Positions 1 through 12,300 of a stretch of DNA of 64,000 nt are shown here, piece by piece; position 1 is the stretch's first letter; each line of letters begins with the position of its first letter. Made by a program: the position numbers and the translations under genes. The stretch spans positions 1 to 64,000 of the forward strand of contig MU839102.1 in NCBI GenBank assembly GCA_030685235.1. Direction: 5' to 3'. The notes under the pieces are model-generated. The model worked only from the letters and a program-made list of their open reading frames with translations, searched no databases and had not been told where the DNA came from. Source of the stretch: Copromyces sp. CBS 386.78 (taxonomy: Eukaryota; Ascomycota; Sordariomycetes; Sordariales; Sordariaceae).

Positions 1-784
1 GGGGAGGGAGCGGGAGCTAATGTGCGCTAAGGTACGCTAAGGGGAGGCTAATGGATGCGTGTGAGATTATTGGTCCAAAAAAAAAATTAAAGTGGAGGAG
101 CAGTGTATGAAGACATTGAGGGCAGTGCGAAAAGACTTTCTCTTTATAATATTATAACCAAATTCTCTTAACTAATTTTTAATAGCTATAACCAGCTTAC
201 TGAACTTTTTATACTAGGTATTAAAAATTATGTAATCGCTATATTCGTAGCGGTGAAAAGTGGTTTCGTATAATTCGTCATTATTATTATTATCGCTAGG
301 CTAATCGTTATCGTTAGGCTGGCTATTATCGATCTCTATCGGTTATGCTGAGGTAAATTCGCTAGGGAATTCGCTAGGGGTATAGGACTCGCTAGGCTCG
401 ACTAGGGTATTGCCTATTGAGGGTCTTAGATTAGGGTCGATAAAATTAAAGTCGATTATTTATTAATTAGGGTATGCGCTACCACGGTCGCGTACGCCCG
501 TCGGCTGGGTCGCTATATCAGCTATTTATATTACAATTAATTAAGGAAATATATAGAAAAAATAACAGATTATTTCTTACCGTTAATAGATACTAACGCT
601 TTATTTACTTGAGCGATATTTCGTAATGCACAATAGTAGTTTAATTAATTGTAGGGAGGGTAGTAATAGTAATAATAAGGGAGGAAGCGATACAATACAA
701 CGATGCCTACAAATCGCTAATATAACGATAAATTATTAGACTGGCCAATATAGTACGAAATCTAGGTATAATAGGGTATAATCT
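1..784. repeat. RIP-degraded AT-rich DNA, left edge
   Basis: AT-rich DNA with abundant TAA/TAG/TTA and few CA or TG dinucleotides, as expected after repeat-induced point mutation. The first 60 bases are purine-rich and repeat GCTAA/GCTAAGG. No open frame or known protein relict could be read here. A 17-base motif at 121-137 (GGCAGTGCGAAAAGACT) recurs with one G/A difference at 934-950, so the stretch probably lies inside a repeat unit bounded by those copies. Confidence 0.6.
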
Positions 785-958
785 GGGGGCTTAGCGGGCG
801 CGGTACGGTTTGCTGACGCCAAGAACAGGAGCTATAGACCCTGATCTGGATGCGAGCGATTTGATTGGCTCAAAAATTTTGGGGTGCATTAGCGCGCGGG
901 AAGGGCGGGGCGGCGGTGCGAATAGACTTTGATGGCGGTGCGAAAAGACTCTCTTTTT
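785..958. repeat. GC-rich island within RIP DNA
   Basis: Base composition changes abruptly here. The stretch is G/C-rich and keeps many TG and CA dinucleotides, unlike the flanks. It ends with two close copies of a motif, GGCGGTGCGAATAGACT (912-928) and GGCGGTGCGAAAAGACT (934-950), related to the one at 121-137. It may be the end of a repeat that was too short or too divergent to be mutated. No coding potential was recognised. Confidence 0.45.
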
Positions 959-999
959 TCTATTATCGCCGGCCTATTATACGAATTAATTAAGAAGAC

Positions 1000-3350
1000 G
1001 GCGGAATAAGAATAAGAAGAACGGTATTAAAGATCCTTTAAAGTTTTAAAGAAGGTTTTTACGAATAGATTCGTACTTTAGATTTATAATTAGTTAAAAT
1101 AAATTGTTGTAGAAACGGACGCTTCTAATTAGGTATATAGAGGTATATTATTATAATATAATAATAATAGTATCCTTCGCCCTATTGTTTACTTTAATTA
1201 GCGGTATTCTTTAATTAAATATAATTATAATATTTATAATAAGGAATTATTCGCTATTATTAAGGCCCTAGAAGAGTAGCGCCCTGAATTCGAAGGGGTA
1301 TAATAATTAATCGAGGTCTTTATAGACTATAAAATTTTAAAGATTTTTATAATTAATAAATAGCTAATTCCCTACTATATATGGTAATCCTAATTCTTAT
1401 TCCGATTTAATTTTATAATTAAATACCGACCGGATTCGTTGTAAATATACTTTAACACTTTAAATAAAAAACCGGAGGATTTACTTAAGGACGAAGCCGA
1501 CGAACGGCTACTAATTAGAAATAAGATTTTATTCGATTATAATATTTTCGTAAACGGAACTTTCGTTCTAAAGAGTAGAAAGGAAGTTATTAATATTAGA
1601 ACCGAATATATTTACAATTTGGAAATAATAAATAATAAATTTATTAACGATTTAATTATAAAACATTATAAAAAGTCGGTATTCTTATAAAATTTATTCG
1701 CCTATTTATTAGACTTTAATTGTTATATATAATTTAAAGAAGTAAAGGATTAATTAAAGAAAATATCCTTTACTAAATATAAGGTAATATAAGGACGAAC
1801 CTACTTTCGAAGCGCCGTTATCGTCGACCCTAATAATATTAAACTTTAGTTCCAATTCCTCTACCGCGTATACAATTTATTATCTACTAATTATTTAGGT
1901 CGTAAAAAGATTTATTTGTTATTTTCTTAATTTTTTTTTTAGTTAAGGATATTTAATATTATTAAAGTTTATTATAAGGCTTACTTACTATATATTAAAT
2001 CTAAATTATTATAATACTCTTTATACGGGTTTTTAAAGCCGTTAATAATACTTTTTATACTATAGAAAGATATTTCTATAAATTATATTACCCCTTTAAT
2101 TCCCTACGTACGTTAGGGTTAAAAGTTTAAATACGTAATTATTATTATTAATTGTTTAATAAAAATACAATATTTTATTCCTATTATCGGCCTTACAGCC
2201 GAAGAATTAGTAGACCGGTTTATTAAGAGAGTTTATAATATTTATAGCCTCCTAGACTTTATTATATTAGATTGAAGTTCTTAATTTATTTTATAATTTT
2301 AAAGAATTTTATTTTCCTATTTAAAAATAATTTTCAAACCTTCTTCCGCGTTCTATTTAATTATTAACGGCTAAATAGAATATATTAATATAGAGATAGA
2401 GAAATACTTTTGTTTTTATATTAATTAGGTATAGGATAATTAAATAAATTAATTATTAATTATAAAATTCGTTAATAATAATTTAATATTTAAAATAATA
2501 GGAATATCTCCTTTCTTTATTAATTATAATTTCTACCCCTATATAAGCATTAAATTAGCGAAATTATACCCACTAAATTTATTAATTTAATAATAAATAA
2601 AATACTTTAAGGCTAATAAAATCGCTAATTATTTTAAAAGAGTATTAGAATACGTTACAGATTAAATAAAATAAATTTAATAATAATATAAAATTAATAC
2701 TAATATTCGAAGGATAAATACTCCGAAGTATAAAACGGGAAATAAAGTCCTATTTAATATAGAAAACTTCGATACCGGCCGATTGTACGCGAAATTTACC
2801 CCCCTTTATAAGGGCCTATTCGAAATTATTAAAGCGGATAGTTATAAAATTATATTTAAATTCCTTATTAATATAAAATATAGTCCGACTTTCTATATTA
2901 ATAAATTTAAATTATAAATTAAAATAAGTATTCTAAAATAATTAAAAGTATAAAAGGACGTTCGTATAAATTAAAGTTGTAATATAAAAAAGATTAATAA
3001 TAAAGAGGATTTAGTAGAATAGGATTTTATTAAGATTAATAGTTATTATAAAGCGGTTAATAGTCGTTAAAAATATTTCGTCGTTTAGGCACTACTTTAT
3101 TAACTTTTATAGTAGCCGCGTATTAATATAATTATATCCCCTAATATAATATAGTAATTTTACGAAATATACCCGGAGGTTCTAATACCCTTAAATTAAT
3201 TAGCGGTGGAATAGAAGCGAAGGAGGACGCTAGAAGAGGAAGAGCCGGTTATAGAAGCGGAGGTTCTATTAGTAAAGTACGAAGGGAGGAGGAAATTATT
3301 ACGATTAGTAGCTATAAAAGTTTTTTATAATTAGATTAAACGTTTAATAG
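1000..3350 (+). mobile_element. Ty3/gypsy remnant: RNase H and integrase, RIP-degraded
   Basis: Plus-strand translation across stops still reads as gypsy pol. ETDAS and the following block (about 1,115-1,270) match the start of gypsy RNase H, followed by YNxxIYNKELFAIIKALEE and the end-of-RNase-H block KYRPDSL (about 1,420-1,445). Integrase follows at about 1,960-2,900: an INCLIKxxYFIPI block, TAEELVDRFIKRVY, an LLDFIILD active-site segment, and FVNNNxxFKxxGISPFF. Many Trp/Gln/Arg codons are now TAG or TAA and Gly/Asp codons have shifted to Arg/Asn, which is typical of RIP. Reverse transcriptase and gag are absent upstream, so the copy is 5'-truncated or interrupted near 960-1,000. No chromodomain was seen after the integrase. 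It cannot be active. Confidence 0.8.
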
Positions 3351-4278
3351 GGTTATTTATTATTTTATATAATTTTAGTTAGTTATATAACTTTTTTTAG
3401 GTAGGGATAGTATTATAAAGTTAGCCTATATTGTATGTGCTGGTAATAATAATTTTCTAAGACTATTATTACTATTTCGGTTAATTGGCTGCGGCCTCCC
3501 GCTATAGACCCACTAGTTTATAGTTCGAATCCTATAAAGGCCCATTTCCGAGCGTACTTCTATACTTCTCTTCCTTTCCTCTCCTCGTACAATTACGCAT
3601 ATCTACATTTACACTCAACCTCTCGCCCTCTACCTGTGATATAATTACTATATTAATTGTTTTCTAATAAGTCGATAAAAGTATATTAATCCTAAGTTAA
3701 TATATATAACGGGAAATAGGAAAATAAAAATTAAATAGCGCTAGTACAAACTTCGAAAAATTTATATTTACGTTTAAGGGTATTGATTTTAAAATAATTA
3801 AAATAATTATAAATTTCTTTAGAAGAGTAAAACCGATTATTATCGCTACTATTATTATCTACTTCTTTTAATAGTAGGCTAATAATAAGGGGGGGATATA
3901 GTTGGGATAATAATATTAGGGTTTTAAAAAGGGGTAGTTCTAAGCGGCGAAGAAGGTAGAAGGGTATTGGCGGTTAACGGTATAATAATACGGTTTTATT
4001 GCGGAGGAGGTATAAGAATAAATATACGAACTTCGGCGGGTAGTTTAAGAAATAGAACGACTACTATATATTTATATTTTATTAATATTAATTCAACTCC
4101 TATAAAGGTTAAAGCTTTAACGTATTAGGATAATAGAAATAAATAAGTCGAGGTAATTACGAATAGGGTAAATATATAAGGAAGCTAAATTAGGAGGGAA
4201 AGTAAGAAATAAATTAAAGCTTAATTTTTTTACTCCGGAACTAACGGAAGTAGCTATTTATAATATTACTCCTTTAAT
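3351..4278. repeat. Unassigned RIP-degraded DNA
   Basis: AT-rich, stop-saturated DNA between the gypsy and copia remnants. About 3,430-3,640 is less mutated and retains some TG/CA; it contains a T-arm-like string (TTCGAATCC near 3,515) and a pyrimidine-rich tract (about 3,560-3,640) that could belong to an LTR or leader. No protein relict was recognised. Confidence 0.45.
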
Positions 4279-4424
4279 CCTATGGTAGCTAAGGCCGGAG
4301 CGGTATTACCGTTATCCGACGCTACGATACGGCGTTAACTAGAATGACTCGCTGCCTTCCAATATCTCGCCCCGAGCCTCTACGAGGCTAGCCAACTGAT
4401 AGGTCCTTAGCGACCTGACATAGG
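4279..4424. mobile_element. Small fold-back/MITE-like element
   Basis: A 146-bp, comparatively GC-rich island with inverted ends. The left end CCTATGGTAGCTAAGGCC is nearly the reverse complement of the right end GGTCCTTAGCGACCTGACATAGG, with a few bases inserted. It sits in AT-rich mutated DNA directly next to the RNase H end of the copia remnant. No protein is encoded. A target-site duplication is not clear because the flanks (AAT...ATT) are themselves palindromic. A short LTR fragment is an alternative. Confidence 0.4.
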
Positions 4425-4429
4425 ATTAG

Positions 4430-7350
4430 GGTTATAATTGTATTATATTAGTCTATTTATTAGAAATGCGATATTTAGTTTAATATTAATTATTGTATAT
4501 AGTAGGGAGCCTACGTTAATTTAGTAGGCGCGGATCTCTGCGTAATTAGTAGTACCCTTATAAGAAGTTAGCTCTATATGCTTTATAGGTACTAAAGTAG
4601 GTTGAAAATTGGATTTTAGTAGTTTAGAGATTTTTTTAATATAGGCTTCCTATAATAACCAGATCTTTCTTTAATTTCAATCTCGGATAATTTTAATGCC
4701 TAAAAATTATTAGAACTCATTTCCTCTAATAAAATAATATTTTAATTATAGATTTATTATATATTTATTAACTTCTTTTATTTTACTTTTATTAAACGTA
4801 AAAATAATATTATTAATATAATATAGTATAAATATATTATTCTTCTTTATAATATACGGATTTTTAAGGATCGCTTCGAATTCTATTTCTTTAAATATTC
4901 TACTGAATTTTCGTTATTATAGTAGAAATATTCGTTTGAATTTATATAATACTTTAATTAATTTAAGGACTTTGCCGGGGGTTTAATACCCTAGTAGTAT
5001 ATATATATAGATCTCCTTATTGAGAATTACGTTAATAAAGGTATTGACCGTATTATATTAGATTAGTTCGAAGTCGAATTTTATAGCGAGAGCGATAATA
5101 GATTTGAACGATTTCTTTATTAGGGTAGATACGTACGTATTTACTCTATTCTTATTCTATTAATTTCCTTTTATAATTAACTATATTTTATATTTATTGA
5201 AAATATTATTCTTATTAAATTTATAAATATATACCTATATACAATCGAAGATTTACTTACTTCGTATTTACAGTAAATCTCCGTTAACCTTAATTTACGT
5301 CTTTATATCCTTATAACTCTGTAAATAGGCCTCTTTTACTTATTTAAATAGTTTATTAAGTAGGTAATTATTAAAATTCCGGTAATACTTAAGTTTTAAG
5401 GGTAAATCTCGTTTGTGAATATTCTTAAAACGATTAAGCTTAATAATTAGCCTTTATATCTCCGCTTTAATAATAATTTTTCTTATTATTTTTAATATTG
5501 GTTATATTAATTTATTAATATAAAAGATAATTTCCTAAGGTTCTTACTAGTAGAAGTACTTATTAATAATTCGGTCTATTAAATAATTAATATAGAATAC
5601 GGTTAGCGGGGTTAATAGTAGTAATAGATAAAACCCTATAATATATTTAAGGGATATCTTTTCTATAGTAGGGTACGGATTAACTCCTGCTTAAAATTGA
5701 CCGCTCTCCTTTTAAGAGGTATTTTAACTTTATTCGTAGTCTCTATTTAAGAAGCTTAATAGTAACGGTTCGATATTTATATTATCGAAGTCGTTTTATA
5801 AGTTATAACCTTCTCTTTCTAATAGATTAAATACCCCCGAAGGTTAATTATACGGCTTATTTACTTTATTAAATAGATCCGCTAGTTCTTCGCTATTTAT
5901 TTAGAGGTCCTCTTTTAATTTTTTAAGGTTTAGGTTATATATAATCTCTTTATTAAAAATTACGTCCCTAATCTATACAATTTTATTTGTATACAGATTT
6001 TATATATAGTAGATTAAAGTTGTTAAATAACCGATAAGGAAACTTATCTATACTTTAAATAAATATTTCTAACGCCGCTTCTTTTTTTTTTAAATAGTAT
6101 TCATTATTATAAATATTTTACAACCGTAGACTTTTAAGTAATTTAGATTTAGTTTACATATTTTTTAATAATTATATTAGTAAGCGATATAAATATAGAA
6201 CCGTTTAAATAAAGATTTCTAATTATAAAGGTATTAAAGGGATTTATTAATAAAATAGATTATTGTAATAATAATTTTTAGCTATAAATTAATCGGAAAT
6301 TTTAAGTTTATTAATATAGCGTTGTATTTTTCTTTAACTATACCCTTTGAATATTCTGCCCTACCGTTTTATACTTATATATTAAGAGTAGAAGGTTTAA
6401 TTATCGTTCTTCGTTATAATAACCTTTATTAAATTTCGTTATTTATAAATTCGTTATCGAATTTGAAAGTTTTGACCTTAATATTATATTATTATTTTAG
6501 TATATCGATATAGGATATTAGTATAATAGCGATAATAATTATTTATTAATTTAATAAATAGTAATCCTAAATATAATTAAACTAGAGGTATATAATAAGG
6601 AGGAGATATTTAACCCTATTATTTCCTTTATTAAATTCGAAGAAGTCCGTTGCGAATCTCTTCTCTAATTTATAACCGCGGTTTCTAAATATATAATAAA
6701 TTTATTACTTAATTTTTATTATAGTATACGTATCGTATTTAATTAATAGTATATTGCGGATTTATATTCTATTAACGTTTTGAAGATAATCGAATATTTA
6801 TAGTCTTAAATAATTGAATTATAAATACTAAATATTTGCCGTCTATTTAGAAGGGCGCCGTATATAGGAGCTAATCTTATACCGATACGTTATAAACGAG
6901 GCTCTAATAAATGGAAGAGGAATAGTTTCTATAATTATTTAATTATAAATAGTATTTAAATAATAAAAGAATAATTTATTAATTTTCTTTAAATAATTAT
7001 TAGGGGGACGGTAATCCTAGTAAAAACCCTACCTTCGTAATTAAATATAGGAAACGAGGTTAGTAGCGAAATTAGGGTAAAAGGCGACTTCCTTTAGCTA
7101 TAATTTTAAAGGACTATTCTTTCTTCTAATAACGACGTTAACCTCCTTAAACCCTTTAATCGCTACTTAGGTATCTCTAGCCTATATATATTTATTTAGG
7201 TTAATATAACGAAAATAAAGGAAACGAATAATTTTATTAAATATATAAAGCGAACTATTAAAATCGAATATTGTTAAGTTTTTAAGGGGGTAAATCTCCT
7301 CTTTAATTTAATATACGCCGTTAATTTAAAAAGTCGATTTATAAGTAATA
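4430..7350 (-). mobile_element. Ty1/copia pol remnant, RIP-degraded
   Basis: Read on the minus strand, copia pol is recognisable in the right order. Integrase C-terminal part: NGRAE at about 6,346-6,372 followed by a Leu/Asn-rich block equivalent to the usual ATYLYNRTP region. Reverse transcriptase at about 5,160-4,750: KFDFEL, NTVNAFINVILNKEIY, LLGY, PGKVLKLIKVLY, then YINNIIF in place of the YVDD box, both Asp codons having become Asn by G-to-A change. The end of RNase H is at about 4,540-4,440 (VGSLLYTIINIKLNIAF). Gag and the LTRs were not identified. The Asp-to-Asn changes in the catalytic box and the many stops make it dead. Confidence 0.8.
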
Positions 7351-7377
7351 TTATAATTTATATTAAATAGTTACTAA

Positions 7378-7561
7378 TGCGTAGCTTCCCTCATAGAGGG
7401 ACCCCCTTGCCTACTACGCTTAACGCAGAGTAGGTATGCATTATATATATATATATATATAGCCGTACGCATTGACGCACTAATTCTAAATCTCTCTTAG
7501 AATTAATAACAACATTATAATTACGTTAATGTGCTACGTTAATTTTATTATACGGTTTCCA
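7378..7561. repeat. Copy 1 of a ~185-bp direct repeat (possible LTR)
   Basis: This stretch aligns along its length with 17,079-17,262 in the same orientation. It begins TGCGTAGCTTCCC, contains a GAGGGACCCCCTT block and a long (TA)n run near 7,441-7,460, and ends GGTTTCCA. Almost all differences between the copies are transitions, as RIP produces. Ends TG...CA suit an LTR. The near-terminal inverted pair TGCGTAGC...GCTACG would also suit a MITE. The two copies flank the gypsy element at about 9.4-15.2 kb, but no matching 5-bp target duplication was found outside the pair. Confidence 0.55.
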
Positions 7562-9036
7562 TATATTAATAGTAACTACAATTTCGTTTGAATAAAAATC
7601 TTTCTAAAATTTATAATCGTATACTAAAAGCGCTAACGATTCGTTATTATATTAATCGTTATAAATTAGCCGAACTTTGGACAATCTAAATATTATTTAA
7701 TTAAAGCAATATATTCTTACGTTAACCCCTATTAATTGCGTAATTATACTTCCGCCAAGACGAATTATCCCTATCGCCGCTAAAATCGCGTTAAATGCGT
7801 TCTACCGGCTTAAAGTACCTTCGTAACCTACTTATTAATTAAAATACTATAAACGATTAATTTTTATTAATAAAAAATATTGTAATTTCCTTCTTAATTA
7901 AAAAGTAATTGCCCTCCTTCCTATTCGTCCCCAATTAGCCTACCTAAAGTAGTACATACGTTTTTCTTATAATTAAGCGAATCCCTATTATTTTACTCCT
8001 TCGTTTCTCTCCCTTAATAACTTTTAATATCTTTTAGCTACGACCAAATACTTATATTAATAATACCCTATATACCGGATTAATATATTCTTATTCATCG
8101 CCTTTCTTAATTTAAAAACTACTACTTCAACGAATTTATTATAATTAATCTATTGTTTAATTCTTCTTTTAAAGTCTATAATAATCTTATTACTAGGTTT
8201 TCTAACTACGAGAAGACCCGCCTTAACGCGGCCGCTGAGTTTGCAGATTAAAAAGCAGCTCATTGGTTTGACCCTGCCTGGTTGCATGACGTGGCTACCC
8301 ACCGTCACTAACTTCCTTCAATAAATCCCCCGAGGTACAAGACTTATTACCCGCTAAGTCTTTCGTCAACTCTCTATCTCCCTAAAGCTACCTCAAGCTT
8401 CCAAATTCCTCCCGGGCGCTTTTCCAATTAAATTTAATATACTTTCCCCTATATAAGGGATTCCTACTATATAACTACGCCTCCTTACTGAATTAATAAA
8501 TTCGGAATAATAGTAATAAGCTTTGAAGAAGAATTATAATATATAACCTTCGTTAAAATTCTTCGATATTTGTATATTTAATCGATAATAGGTAGAATAA
8601 TTTAAATAAGCCCTCCGCGTACTTTAAATATTCTAGCTTATTAAATTATTTAACTTTACCGGCGATATATTAAATTAATAGTTATTTTAATTCGTTAATA
8701 TTCCCGGTACTAAGGAACTATTATCTTTACCTCCTCCCCAAATTTTTAAAAATATTAATTAATTAAATACTACCCAATTAAATAATAATATTTAATCCTC
8801 CTTTAATATAAATTCCTACGGATAGCTATAAAGCTTTAATACTTTTATTATAAGAATAGAGGGCCTTACTATTAATTTTATAACTAATATATTAAAGTTA
8901 ATAGAGAATTTTATTAACGCTAATAATCCCGTTTCGACCTTTAAAATAGCTTAAATCGGGTACTTTAACCCCGAAATTAAAATATAGGGCAATAACGCGT
9001 TAATTACAATAAGTAATAACGTTTACTATAATGACG
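7562..9036. repeat. Unassigned RIP-degraded DNA with a less-mutated island
   Basis: Mostly AT-rich and stop-saturated, with no protein relict recognised. About 8,222-8,420 is different: it contains GCGGCCGCTGAGTTTGC, several CA/TG dinucleotides, CAATAAA and C-rich text, and looks like a partly spared piece of a repeat end. If the paired repeats at 7,378 and 17,079 are LTRs, this would be the leader and 5' part of that element. Confidence 0.4.
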
Positions 9037-9392
9037 TTATTTATCACGGGGCAAGGCGAACGTTAGGTATCTGTAAAGACATTCGTAATTGCACGAAGAA
9101 GAGGAAGCTATCTGGGGGAGCTCTGATGGCCATCTATATACAGTGAGCATGTGGCCCGTGCAGCCTTGTCATCCCATGGATCATCCCATGGGCTGGTGTG
9201 GTTCTGTGCAGCCTTGGCGATAGGGGTAGGCTGACAACCGCAGCCAGTCAGATGTCAGATGCGTTCAGCCGCATCTGCTGTGCTGGGTCTCTGCAGCCAA
9301 TCAGAGCATGCCATCAACCCGGCAACCATTGCCGTGGTGAAGGCAGCGATATGGGACGGTTAGTCAGTCACAGATAACCCTGTGACATTATT
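9037..9392. mobile_element. Solo LTR with 5-bp target-site duplication, largely un-RIPed
   Basis: Element body 9,042-9,387 (346 bp), flanked on both sides by TTATT (9,037-9,041 and 9,388-9,392), a perfect 5-bp target duplication. The ends are inverted: TATCACGGGG at the left (TGTCACGGGG before one G-to-A change) and CCCTGTGACA at the right, the TG...CA arrangement of LTRs. It contains CTATATAC/GTATATAG, a plausible TATA box in either direction. Unlike its surroundings it is rich in CA and TG, so it arrived after the host DNA was mutated or escaped mutation by being short. No second copy exists in the window. The orientation of the parent element is uncertain. Confidence 0.8.
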
Positions 9393-12300
9393 ATATTTTA
9401 AAATTGTATCATTATAAATATAAATAACGAAGGTAAATGAAACTATATTAGGAAAAACTTTTATTAATTCCTTCGAAGTATAGCCCAATAATAATATACC
9501 GTTTAAATCTCCGATTAAGAGCGCTTCGAACTTCGTTAATTATTTAATAATTAGAGAACCGCTCTATTCGAATTATTTAATATAAATTCGACAAAGGCGG
9601 CCAATAAATTCGTAACTTATATATATTCTAAAAACGACTACTTCAACAGCAAATTATTCAAAGCGTACGTAATAATTTGTATACAATTCGTAGAAATATT
9701 TGGTATTATAATAAATATATAATTTAAAACCTAGGTTTTTATTAATCTTTATCCCGGGTTACAATAGATTTACCCTTAACCTTCTAATATTAAAAAGCTA
9801 TACGAATAGATTAATACCGCTAAATTAATAGCTAAAATATATACTAACCTATTGAATTATAAGCTGTATACGATATTTTATATATTGCTTATAATAAGTA
9901 TTAACGCCGGTTCTAGGATTATTAAAATTAATTATATATTTATCGATAATGTAAATAATACCGCCGACGCCTTTATCGGCTATAATTTGTATAGATTTAA
10001 ATATAAAAATAGAAATAAAAGAAAGTAAATAGGTAGAAATAAATTAAGCGAAAGTAGTAATAGGAATGTTAGAACTAATAATGAGAACGCTAGAGGTAGT
10101 AATAAAAATATTAGAAATAACTATAAGAATATTAAAAGAGGTAATAGGGATAATAAAAATAATAGAAGTAGTTAAAATAAATAAGAGAAGTAAGGATATT
10201 AATATAGAGGAATAATATAGAAATTAAGAAAGCTGTTAAAGCATTATACTAGACCGTTTAAAAGGATATTCAAAAAATAAGTAAAGTTACGTAGGGATAA
10301 AAAATAAAAATATATAGGAAAAGAACTTATTAACGAGGATAATAGTAATAAAAAAGAGGTAAAAAATTATTTAAAGGAATATAATTATACTTTTAATAGA
10401 GAAATTTCTAATAAAGAGGAGGAATTAATTTATAAATAAGAGGAGGAGGATAATATTATTATATTTATTTATTCGTCGGCCCCCGTTAAAAGTAACCCTT
10501 GTTATATCTATTAGAAGTATAACTTCGGTTTCGAAAGCCGAAAGGCTTTAATAGTATATATATTATTAAATATTTATAACCTAAAAAAAAAGCAAAAACT
10601 ACCCCTAATATTAAAATTGAAATTTGGCGAAGTAGAATTATTAGAGAAGCTTTAGTCCGCTAAGTTTAAGATAAGAGACGTTGTAGAAGTAAGACCGATA
10701 TTTCCGTTAAATAACGGATACGTTAAATAAAATTCGTACTATAGGATTTAAATTAAAATCGGCATTGTAACCGATATAATATATATTAATTCTAATTATT
10801 CGACGATAATAATCGATAAACGCTTTTTTAAGAGATATTAGCTAAACGTAGAAATTATTAAAACGTTACTTCGCTTAATAAATAGAATTAGTAAAAGTAA
10901 AATAATTATCGACGAATAAATTATTATTACCTTTTAAATCCCAAATATTATTAATAGCGTTAAAATATTAAGTCAATTTTCTATTACAATATAATTAACC
11001 TTAGGGCTTAGCTTAAATATATTATTCGGTATTAAATTCCTTAACCGTAATTAGGCTATTATTAACTATTTATATTAAAATATTACCTTTAAATCCTATA
11101 GGGACTTCGTTATTCTATTTAAATATATATTAAAGTTAATACTAGTCTGGCGTTGCGTAATTACGTTAGTTAAAACCGTTATCCTACTACGTTCTACTAT
11201 ATAAGTCCTAATTAATTATAGAAACCTTTTTAAAATTAATATTAATAAATCCCCCTACGAATATATATTCTACGGAATTGTTAATAGAATTATTAATTAG
11301 TTAATATATTCGGAATCTATTAGAATTATTATTATTTTAAATATAATGGATATGTATAAAACTATTGGTTATAAGAAGAAGGTTGGTATTATTAAAGATT
11401 TTAAAAATAATAATTACGTTTTTACTAATTAGGAAAAAACCGTATTAATTAATTTAATAACCGATATTACTATGGCCGAATACTTTATTTTTAATGAAGT
11501 TGTAAATAAATTAGTATAAGCCGATGAAAATAACGTTTACGAAATATTTAACGAAATATTTAAATAGATAACCCTAGAATTAAAAACCCTACCTTTAAAC
11601 CCGAAGAAAAAGAAAAGAAGTGCGTTAAGTTAATAGTAAAGTTTAATACTTTAAATATATTTCGTAACCCCCCTAAACCGAAATTTCCTATAATTAAAAT
11701 TAGTAAGAAAGTAAAGTCCGTTAAGCCCGAATTAATATCCCGTACTAAAGAAAATTTCCCTATTTTTAGTAATATTATTAATAGTAATTTTAAAAGTATT
11801 ATTAACCCTATCCAACTATATAATCTATTTAGAAAGCCCCTTCTTAAAATACTAGAAAATTATAAAGAATTAGGGATAAGAAGGTTAAAAAGAATTTTTA
11901 TTATATAGATTAAAAATAGTATTTGTATTACTAATATTAACTGTAAATTAAACAAGTAATTAAAGAAAGTTATTAACGATTTTAAATATTAGAGTGGCGA
12001 AAATATAATTAAAATAAATAAAGACGAATATTTATATATTAATTTAATAGAAGGGTAGTAAAATAAGAAAGTAGGAGCGAGGCCCTATAAATTAAGCCTA
12101 GAAAAATAAAAAATAATTAACGATACCTTTAGTAAATTTTGTAAGTAGGGTAAATTACTATTTATAAAGTACTTTACCCTATTTAGTTACTTAATTTTCG
12201 TAATTTAGAAAATTGTTAATAGAGTTAAAAAAGGCAGGGTAGTAATTAACTTCAAGACCTTCAACTGTATAGTTATCCCGGACGCTTATTTATTACCAAA

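Noticed and set aside
3455..3550. tRNA-like segment with TTCGAATCC and AAAGGCCCA
   Set aside because: A T-arm-like string is present, but no D-arm, anticodon stem or matching acceptor stem could be built. It lies in RIP-affected repeat DNA.
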